64,000 bases of DNA from Tetranychus cinnabarinus. Its lineage: Eukaryota; Arthropoda; Arachnida; Trombidiformes; Tetranychidae. The position numbers and the translations under genes are program-made. The notes below the pieces were generated by a model that was not told where the DNA came from, searched no databases, and worked only from the letters and a program-made list of their open reading frames with translations. Shown piece after piece: positions 52,801-61,200 of the stretch (position 1 is its first letter; each line of letters starts with the position of its first letter). Where the stretch lies: positions 4,898,001 to 4,962,000 of the forward strand of contig WHVY01000005.1 of the NCBI GenBank assembly GCA_022266195.1. The letters are read 5' to 3'.

Positions 52801-53605
52801 TTATAACAATCATTATTGGAAGGGAAAAGATTTGGCAAAAGTGAAAATTGCGAGTAAATTAACTTGAAATTAACTGAATGATTTGGTTGGAAGCAAGTGG
52901 TTTACCATGAAAATGCGAGTTCAACTTTTTCTCTTTCCAATGAACATTTTCTTTTCTTCAACTCTAATTCAATTTAAATGCCATTATAGCATCATTTATG
53001 TCCAATTTAATTTTACTTTTCATGTTTCAATTTTTCATGATAACTTTCATTATTCATTTGGAGGTAAAAATAACAGGAAGAAACGAAGAAAAGTTTACAA
53101 AATTTATAAACTATTATCATAATGATTATCATCTAAAAATATATTAAATAGTTGAACCTCACAGAACTAATGAATAAACTTGAAAATGCAATATAAACAC
53201 TTGAGTATAGCAACAAGATTTTGGTGCTTTTTGTGCTCATAGTTAATTAACTGTTACAATTAATGCTGTTGATTGTATTATAATTAGCGATAATTATTGA
53301 TTGAGATTATCCATTTTGTCGGGCTAAAAATAGCGTTTCAATAAAAGTAGAGAAAATTTATTTTCTGTTGCAAGTTCGCAGTTCATTACCAACACCAATT
53401 AACCAGCAGTAAATTATCAATTGTAAACAATCAAACATCAAAATAAGAATAATCAATCAACATTTTACCATGAAAAGAAGGTGAAAAAATGAGCAAAATT
53501 TCTTTTCTCTTTCATTCTTGTTACAACATGGAAAATTAATGGAATAAAAAAAGGAGCAAAAAATAACTTTAAATTTGTGTTTATTTTTCTTCTCATCTGT
53601 TGCAG
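49851..53605. other. Upstream interval of SPR, no supported coding exon
   Basis: About 3.7 kb before the SPR leader. The longest frame is 131 codons (51599-51994), hydrophobic and Phe/Ile-rich, with no known domain; I judge it chance. A less AT-biased patch at about 52.18-52.6 kb contains a perfect 10-bp inverted repeat. Simple AAG (51184-51200) and short AT-rich repeats (51160-51178) are present. The promoter and any distal 5' UTR exons of SPR probably lie here or farther left. Confidence 0.45.
52552..52574. repeat. Perfect 10-bp inverted repeat with 3-nt loop
   Basis: TACTAATGAA (52552-52561) and TTCATTAGTA (52565-52574) flank GAG. The repeat sits inside the higher-GC patch 1.3 kb upstream of the SPR coding exon. 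Confidence 0.7.
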
Positions 53606-53848
53606 TCTAAACCACCGTCTGAGAGTTTCCAGTTTCATGATGAACTTGAACTTTTCCTGGGAAAAAGTGAGCCAAGAGAGCTGCGGCAGTTGCAATTAAG
53701 TAAGTTTAATCAAAGAGCCTCAATCAATTCAACTGAATCAGTCTTTTCATTAATTTGTTGCAGATTCAATGAGTATCAAGTAACAAGAGAGAAGAAGAAA
53801 AAAAGTTCGTAAAAAGTCGTAAAAAGTTCAATTGTGATTAGTCGAAAC
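53606..53848 (+). other. SPR: Predicted 5' UTR of SPR with a 64-nt intron
   Basis: A pyrimidine-rich stretch ending TGTTGCAG (to 53605) looks like a splice acceptor, so at least one more exon should lie upstream. A consensus donor GTAAGT starts at 53700, and a TTGTTGCAG acceptor ends at 53763. This predicts leader exons 53606-53699 and 53764-53848 around a 64-nt intron, similar in size to the smallest introns of the other genes here. A stop codon (TAA at 53810-53812) lies in frame upstream of the SPR ATG. Splice sites are judged by consensus only. Confidence 0.5.
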
Positions 53849-55411
53849 ATGACGACAGCATTAACAATCGATGTAACTGATGCCTACACATTGTCCAATA
53901 GTAATACTTCAATCTATTTAAATGTATCCAAATCATCGTCTAAACTGGTCGCCGAGTCACTCACTTCATCTTCATTATCATCCATTAAATCATCCTTTTC
54001 ATCTCTAATATCATCTGTAACTTCAAACTACAAACATGACAATCAAAGTGAACCCGTGATAATAAATTCTGGCGCTAATGTTTATAACAATTTAAATGAT
54101 TTAACTTCTAGTAACTTAACCAATAGTCAAACTAATTTTGTTAACAATGCTGTTGTCCCGGAATCAGCAATCTTGAGCCTTCTTCCAGTCACACTTTCCT
54201 CAGCCTCAGCCTCACTCTCATCGGGTTCACCCTCGTCTCTGGCATCACCCTTCAACCTAAACACAACCCTACTGGTTGAACCCTATGAAGACCAAGGGAT
54301 TGGACTGGTAGTCAATGTAACCAAAGACTATCCACTCGAGTATGCCATTATCATGTTTGGTTACATAATGCCTTTCCTACTGATTGTAACCCTCATCACC
54401 AACAGCCTGGTAGTCATTGTGCTAGCCCAACGAGAGATGAGAACCCCGACCAACCTGGTTCTCCTGGCCATGGCCATATCGGACATGTTGACCCTTCTCT
54501 TTCCCTCTCCCTGGTATTTTTACAATTACACTCTCGGCTATCATAGCAAGATACTTCATCCTCCGGTTGCCTGTTATGCTTACCATTGTATGATTGAAGT
54601 GATTCCCGCCTTTTTTCACACCGCATCCATCTGGTTGACTCTTGTCCTTGCCGGTCAAAGGTACATTTATGTTTGCCATCCAACGGTTGCACCCAAATAC
54701 TGTACACCGCCCAAAGTGGCCCGTGCCATTGTTACCGTTTTCGTTTTAAGCCTGATTGTACAAGCATCAAGGTTTGCCGATCGCGACTTTCAAGAGGTAA
54801 CCCTTGACTCTGATTCTGGTCCCGTCTATGGTTGCCGTTTTTTCACCGCCACCTGGGTTAAGCGACTCTTTTCCGAAGATGCCTATTACATCTTCTATTA
54901 TAGTTTTCGAATTATTTTTGTCAACATTGGCCCTTGTACGGCCCTTGTAATCCTTAATTTGGCCCTGTTTCGGGCACTTCGTCGAGCCCAGCACAAGAGG
55001 AAAAAGTTGTTTCAAGAGAATCGCCGGTCCGAGTGTAAAAAGTTGTGCGACACCAATTGTACCACTCTCATGTTGATTGTGGTCGTCTCCGTTTTCCTGG
55101 CCACTGAGATTCCCATGGCTATAACAACAGTTTCCCATGTGATACAAAATTCACTCGATATTCACATTGCCTCATATGAATATCTCAATTTGACAATATT
55201 GTTTAGCAATTTTCTCATTATGCTCAGTTACCCGTTCAACTTTGCCATCTACTGTGGCATGTCCAGACAGTTTAGGGAAACATTTAAAGCACTTTTCATC
55301 CCAGGAGGACGCTCTGCTCTCTCTGATAGATCAAGGCAAACCAGGGAAGGTTCAACGAGATATTCAGTTGCCAATGGACCGCGAACGTCTACCAATGAAA
55401 CTGTCCTTTGA
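53849..55411 (+). CDS. SPR: Sex peptide receptor / myoinhibitory peptide (MIP) receptor, rhodopsin-family GPCR, 520 aa
   Basis: This plasma-membrane receptor is coupled to Gi/o in insects. Its ancestral ligands are myoinhibitory peptides (allatostatin B), and in some Drosophila species it also binds male sex peptide. The ATG at 53849 is chosen because the frame can be extended only five codons further, to a GTG. A Ser/Thr-rich extracellular N-terminus of about 160 residues has several N-x-S/T sites, then seven membrane spans at about 165-191, 200-222, 245-270, 290-308, 350-375, 405-430 and 445-468. The DRY motif is QRY (270-272) and the TM7 motif is YPFNFAIY (461-468), both as in fly SPR. C242 and C329 suit the conserved disulfide. 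The stretches NRRSECKKL, CTTLMLIVVVSVFL and IYCGMSRQFRETFK, and the C-terminal YSVANG...TNETVL, match the SPR family closely. It is longer than fly SPR mainly in the N-terminus, and the whole CDS is one exon. The end TVL fits a class I PDZ ligand. Confidence 0.96.
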   Translation: MTTALTIDVTDAYTLSNSNTSIYLNVSKSSSKLVAESLTSSSLSSIKSSFSSLISSVTSNYKHDNQSEPVIINSGANVYNNLNDLTSSNLTNSQTNFVNNAVVPESAILSLLPVTLSSASASLSSGSPSSLASPFNLNTTLLVEPYEDQGIGLVVNVTKDYPLEYAIIMFGYIMPFLLIVTLITNSLVVIVLAQREMRTPTNLVLLAMAISDMLTLLFPSPWYFYNYTLGYHSKILHPPVACYAYHCMIEVIPAFFHTASIWLTLVLAGQRYIYVCHPTVAPKYCTPPKVARAIVTVFVLSLIVQASRFADRDFQEVTLDSDSGPVYGCRFFTATWVKRLFSEDAYYIFYYSFRIIFVNIGPCTALVILNLALFRALRRAQHKRKKLFQENRRSECKKLCDTNCTTLMLIVVVSVFLATEIPMAITTVSHVIQNSLDIHIASYEYLNLTILFSNFLIMLSYPFNFAIYCGMSRQFRETFKALFIPGGRSALSDRSRQTREGSTRYSVANGPRTSTNETVL

Positions 55412-55564
55412 CCTGAAATCACTGTCTTTCCTTTTTATTTTTGCTTTCACCTTTTTCGGCTTATCAAATGTTTTCCTTTTTTTCCTTCTTTCCAATTTCA
55501 ATTGTGACCACAAAATTAATCAAACATAAACGATAAATGAAACTCTTTTATTCACTATTATTGT

Positions 55565-55591
55565 ATTAAATACTTGTCTTGTGTTATTAAA
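55565..55591 (+). terminator. Candidate poly(A) signals of SPR
   Basis: Two ATTAAA hexamers (55565-55570 and 55586-55591), 150-180 nt past the SPR stop and followed by T-rich sequence. ATTAAA is the most common variant signal, but the AT-rich context makes this only suggestive. Confidence 0.35.
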
Positions 55592-56160
55592 TGTTGCTTA
55601 TAATTATAAATCAAAATGTCGATCAACAATGCACAACAAAAAAGACTAAAATTAAATATCTAAATTGTACACAATTTGATAATTTCAATTGTTTTCCAAC
55701 CATCAATTTAACCGTTTACGTTTTAATGGTTGACATCAAATTGAAAACCTTTTTTGCATCTTTAAAGGTTTACTTTGTCTAATTGTGATTAAATTGAAGT
55801 AAATTGTTGATTAATTTCGTTATTTAATTTTGAATTTTGCTGGTTAACCCAATTGGTTTGTATCAAGGATAAGTGATGGCACTGCAAACGCTTTATATTT
55901 TTCCCACCAAAAGATGAACCATTGAAGGGTCAAATGAAAGAGGTGAGCTGAAGATGAGTTTGGATGATTGTTGTGATGATGGTCATGATGATAAAAAGGT
56001 AAATAGAAAGGGAAAAAGTGAGAGTGAAAATAGTCAGTCTCAATGAGTTTATTTTCATTTGAGACGAAGTGAAGAGAAATAGAAAGAGAAGCAAGTTTAT
56101 CTTTCTTCCATCGTCTTCTTTCAACTGTACTTCTCACTTTCGTTTACCAGTTTCTTTCCT

Positions 56161-56190
56161 CTTCTCTCTCTCTTTCTCTCTCTTTCTCTC
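56161..56190 (+). repeat. CT-rich simple repeat
   Basis: A TCTCTCTCTTTCTC-type pyrimidine tract of about 30 bp between SPR and the turtle-like gene. Confidence 0.8.
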
Positions 56191-56892
56191 ATTTTCATCC
56201 TCATCCTTGCTCTCAACATTTACATCAACATCAAAAAATATCATCTTCATCCTCATCCTCATCATCATGATCATTTTGTGAAGTTTTATTTTTCATCGCC
56301 ATCTCCTCAATGGAAGCTGTTGATGAGTATTCTTATGGCCAATTTTACATTTCAAATGGTTTCATCCCACGAATCTCATCATTTTCATTATTTTCTAGAC
56401 CAATCTTCACATTTAACAACAATATGATCTCTCTTTCAGTCAATTAAACTCAACCAACGGATGTTAATTATCAACATCAGTGATACTTGTGTACTTCAGT
56501 GTTTGTGTGTTTATTTTCAACCAAATTCATGTACCTTACAAAACGGATAAAACACTTTGATTATGTAGCCTCAAAAATAACTGTGTAAACTTGGTAGACA
56601 AAAATTAATCTCAACAACTGTTCCATGTTTAAGCGTTCATCAATGCTCTTTCACTGATGGAATAATTGAAAAATTGATTTGCGGCTTGGGAAAATAAAGA
56701 AGCAGTTTGTTTATTTACAAATAAAAGCCAAACCATATACATATAATGGATCGACAATTTAATTCTAATCTAGTGAATTGATTTTGGTTCAGGTGTTTAA
56801 TATTTGTGTAAAATTAAAGCACAAATATCATATAACACACCAAAAAAAGAAAGATACATGATACAAAGGTTTTACAAACATCAACCACCATT

Positions 56893-58268
56893 ATGATAAA
56901 ACCCTTTACCCATTGGATTACTTTAATTATTGTCTACTTCATTTTTCCTGAAAAAACAGGTGAGTTTAATCATTTGCAATTTAATGGGGGAAAAAAGACT
57001 TTCTCATTACTAAATCGGGTTGGCAAACCAAAAATAGAAAAGATAAAACCAGATAAAGCTTTACCATTACCAGCCAATGGGTCATCATTTCAATAATTGT
57101 CTAGACAATGGTTGGATTTGATTGAACTTATGACAATCCTTATCTAACACTTTTTGTCGCTTTTTTCCAGACAACTTGCTAGACTAGAGATTTGCCAATG
57201 CAGCAAATCTTGAATAAACAGTCAGTTATTAATTTTTGCCTTTTCTTTTTCTTTTCATGTTTCATTTAAAAATTCAAAGGATCCACAAGCCAACCTGAGC
57301 CTGAGCGAGTAACCGCCAATGTCGGTGAAAATGTGATTTTAAACTGTGCCTTCGATTATCCAGAAGGAATACCCGTTTCATATGTTATCCAATGGCAAAA
57401 ATTAGGAATTGACCTTCCAATTTATATCTGGTAACAATTGTGGACAATGGGAAAGACGCAATTTTATCTTCTTTCCTGCTCTTTTTGCTCTCCTCTCTCT
57501 CTGGATTTACGTGTATTTAGTCGACATTATTTGATTTGGATGCCAACCATTTCCGTTAAGCATTGTAAATAATGGTTCATTGTTTAATGTCCCTTTTAGC
57601 TATCGCTATTGTACACTGATTTAGACCTTGGTAGCTGTTTTTATCAAAATGTATAATGCATGATTTACATTGAAAAACAACGGGACAACACATTAATGGT
57701 TTACTCATTGATTTGCCTTCACTTTTACCAAACCTTAACAATTTTTATCGGACATTTTCCATCAAACATTTGACCATCTTCAATGCTTAATATATGGTTG
57801 TACCCAAATCCAAAGCTGATCTAATCTAGAGTTATAAATGTTTACCATTGAAAAAACCAGAAAGAAGTGAAGCAGAAGAAAAATCAATATCATTTTGCTT
57901 GATTCCTATTAACAATGTATACGTTTAAAAAAACGTTAATACATAATGCATACTCTAATTGTCCTAAATTATTCAATATTTTATTGATTATCATCTTTAC
58001 ATGTGAAGATAAAATTGCCCTCTTTTCATTAACTCTACTTTTTACTAATTTTCACCTTTTTCCATGTTCATCTTTTCAAGGTATGATGGTTATCCTCCTC
58101 ACACTGGAACTGGTTATGAAGGTAGAGCTTCCCTTTCCGGTCAAGCATCGCTCAATTTAACTAAAGTTAATGAAGAAGACCAAGGCTGGTATGAGTGTAA
58201 AGTATTCTTCCTCAATCGACCCCCAACCTTACCCAAGAATGGTTCTTGGGTTCATCTTGATGTTCATG
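56893..58268 (+). CDS. tutl: Turtle/IGSF9-family Ig-superfamily adhesion protein, first 135 codons (signal peptide and Ig1), partial
   Basis: A cell-surface neuronal adhesion protein; fly Turtle acts in axon/dendrite patterning and tiling. Three exons: 56893-56959 (67 nt), 57280-57430 (151 nt) and 58081-58268 (188 nt). The introns are GT-AG (320 and 650 nt) and phases match (1, 2, then 1 at the last donor). Exon 1 encodes a start with a hydrophobic core (HWITLIIVYFIF), a plausible signal peptide. Exons 2 and 3 encode a V-type Ig domain: Cys45, Trp61 and Cys112, with DQGWYEC at 106-112. Family hallmarks are PVSYVIQW, LPIYIWYDGYPPHTG, GYEGRASL, ASLNLTKVNEEDQGWYECKV (97-114 region) and the domain end NGSWVHLDVH. 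In Turtle/IGSF9 proteins the next residues are usually APP, which fits the phase-1 donor after VH. Further Ig, fibronectin III and transmembrane parts must lie beyond the window. The related insect protein Borderless is an alternative. Confidence 0.85.
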
Positions 58269-61200
58269 GTAAATTCATTTTTCATTCATCTTTTAATTAC
58301 ACATTGTTCATAATGATCAAGAGCATCATGATCAAGATGAAAATGATCAACCAAACACCATCATCAACATCATCAAAAAAACCTTATCATTACATTTGAA
58401 CGTTATTATCATTTTGAAACAAAATAATGATTACAGAAGTGAAACAAGAAATAAAGAGAAACGATCAATCAATCACATTGATTATATCACATCGATCAAC
58501 TGTAAATTGACAAAAAGGGATTAACATTCAACTTGACCATGGGTCAGTTAGTTTCTTAATTCTTATTGAATAACAATAATAACTTATTGTTATTCAGGTT
58601 CATCATGAGCCTCTTTTCTGGTCATTAAATGTTTATCACATTCTTATCCTTCTTCATGAAGCCGGCAAAATGAACGTGTTTTTGCAAATATTTTATAACT
58701 GAAGCTGCGCACTTTCAGCTTATCCTGAAGGGTAGACTGAATTGTTCAGTGAAAGTGAAGAAAGAGAGGAAAGAGTCCATTGGTATTTAACCAGAAAAAC
58801 TAAGATGATAGAGATTCAGTGAGAAGATCAATCGTGACTGATTCTCTCCTGTGGGCAAAAGATGAAGAATGATGATGATGATAAATAACGATAAATAATG
58901 GCAACTAATAGAGAGTAAAATGAATAATCTGACTTTCTTCACGACTCTGTGTTTTCCTCTTTCTCCATCTTCCATCATCATTCCAATCTTCAATGATGAT
59001 TGAACAATACAAATGATAAAATCTGAAAAAAGCAATCTCTAAGTTTAATAATGATAATCAAGTTGTGAAAATGAAACTTGTTTTGGGTGATTTCATGTTC
59101 TTTCCTGTATTACCTTTGAAAGGAAAACCAGAATTTTATCCTTTCACTTTTCATCTTAACTCTTCTTCTTTACATGATTCACTCACTCATTCTGGTAACC
59201 ATGACACTATCTTTCTCCATCAACCTGTTATTATTGTACTAATATTTACCTACTTTTAGTGTCTTTACATTTGATTTTCAATGTAAGCAAAGCATGCAAA
59301 ACAAGTCTGAACCTAAACCTTGCAACTTGTCAAAAATGTAGATTTAAACCCAAAACAAAACTGATTCTGAAAATGAATATTGATTAGGAAAAAAAATTGA
59401 ACCTCAAAATTGATAATTGGAGTAAAAAAAGGTAAAAATTTATCTCATTTGCAATTTCATTAGTATTACAAGAAAAAATTTTACATCAATTTTTAAACTC
59501 TTTTCACCATAAAAGACATTGAATACAAGAGTCAATATACGTTAATAGACTTTGCCACTATCATGATGATATTGCTGTTGATATTGAAGATATTGATGAG
59601 TAAAGTCATTGCAAAATTTCCATGACACTTTTCTCCATGTAAAATATTCTTCATCCTTTTATTTATTTATCAAATTAACATAAGAATATTAATCAATGTC
59701 AATTTTTTCTCTTCACATCAACTCGGTATTCAGATAATTTCAAAATACTTGAGAGTCAAATCGCTGCCAGTTTAAGCCTTAATAATTCCAAAGCTTTCAA
59801 TTTGTTCTTTTTTTCTAAATTCTTAATATCAGAAAATTGAAACTGAGATTATCTTGAAGAGAAAAAAAAGAAGATGAAAAATATTCCAAAGTTACTAAAC
59901 CAAAATTCTGGTCAAATTTGAACCCAAAACCAACTGCAAATGTAAATCTTGAAACCAATTGTGCAAAGATTACAAAAAATTGAACAATCATCAAAACAAC
60001 CATTTTCATCATGTTTAAATCATTGAATATGAATTCAAAATCTTGATAGAATCTCAATCGAACTGAACATTTTACCAATCGAGTTGAAACAATAGCACTT
60101 TTCATCTCTGTAATTAATCAGTGTTCATGACTCTGCTTTATCTACTTTTCACAATTTCATCTAATCTCATCTACAATATCATTTGCGAGTAAACATTTTC
60201 AAACATTATTACCTTTTGTCTTGCACTGAGTTGAGCATCTATTTCTAGTAACACAAACTTTAGACTTTTTTCCCTTCCATTTAAGGATAAATAGATGGTG
60301 ATGATGATAATGAAGATGAAAGAAGATGAGGAAAGATGAGAAAAGTTGTTCCTTTTACAAAGACAACAGTCTTCGTCTCTGTCTACCTTTCCTTTCTTCC
60401 ATTATAATTCACTCCTTTTTTCTGCATCCATTCTTCTTCCCCTGGCTATTATCGATTTTCTCATCACCATCCGACATTCAATATCGAATCATCTTACATT
60501 TTTTTCTTCTCTCTTCATAAACTCTTAATGTTAACCCTAGTCACATTTACCCTGGTTCATGGTTTCTGGTCATCTTTTTACCATCATCATGACTTTGATT
60601 TTTTCTTCTTCTCCTTTTTCCAACGAACATAATTTGATTTTAAAATTAGTAGCAACAGCTCAGGTAAACTTTGCCTTGAAGTGAAACCTAAACTCATGTT
60701 CAGTGAGAAGAAAATTATTCAAACAATTATTATTCCAACTGGTTCTCTTCATGAGGAACAAGAAAAATCTTACCTTTCAGCTTTTGTCGTTTTTTATGTT
60801 TGCTTAAAGCTTTAATCGTAAACTCATCCTAAGTGGTCAGTTTCATTCCACTTTAAAATGGCAACAATTATCAATTTTGATTCAGTTTCAACAGGATATA
60901 AGAAAGAGTCGACTGAATGCAAACTCGTTGCTATTATCATTTGAAAGATATGAATGTTATTCAAAGAATCATGGAATGAATTTTTGCTTCTTAACAATTT
61001 AGGATTAAATGAGCAAAAAAGATTTCACTTTAAACTTCTTTACCAACCTTTTGAGTTAAACTTTCCCGCCTTCCCATGCTTCTTAATATTATCTTTTTTC
61101 ATTACCAGATTAGTTTCATTCATTTCACATGGATCCAGTTTCGCCTCATTCTTCGTTTATTCAGGATAAAATCGATAAAATTATCACTTCTCTTTACTGG

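Larger units (their letters stand above)
55412..56892 (+). other. SPR 3' UTR and turtle-like gene 5' flank
   Basis: No coding exon is supported. The left part should hold the SPR 3' UTR, and the right part the promoter and 5' UTR of the Ig-domain gene. Variant poly(A) signals and a CT-rich repeat are listed separately. The small frames on both strands (for example 55844-56137 minus, 56069-56281 plus) come from CAT- and TCT-rich DNA. Confidence 0.5.

Noticed and set aside
53834..53848. Five extra codons upstream of the SPR start
   Set aside because: The longer frame begins with GTG, not ATG. The first ATG in frame is at 53849, and an in-frame stop lies at 53810.
54414..55147. Minus-strand open frames (up to 126 codons) opposite SPR
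   Set aside because: They are shadows of the SPR coding exon, whose codon bias keeps the opposite strand open.
57170..57215. Possible extra turtle exon after a TTTTTTCCAG acceptor
   Set aside because: Joined in phase with exon 1 it reaches a TAG within six codons, whereas skipping to 57280 keeps the frame into the Ig domain.
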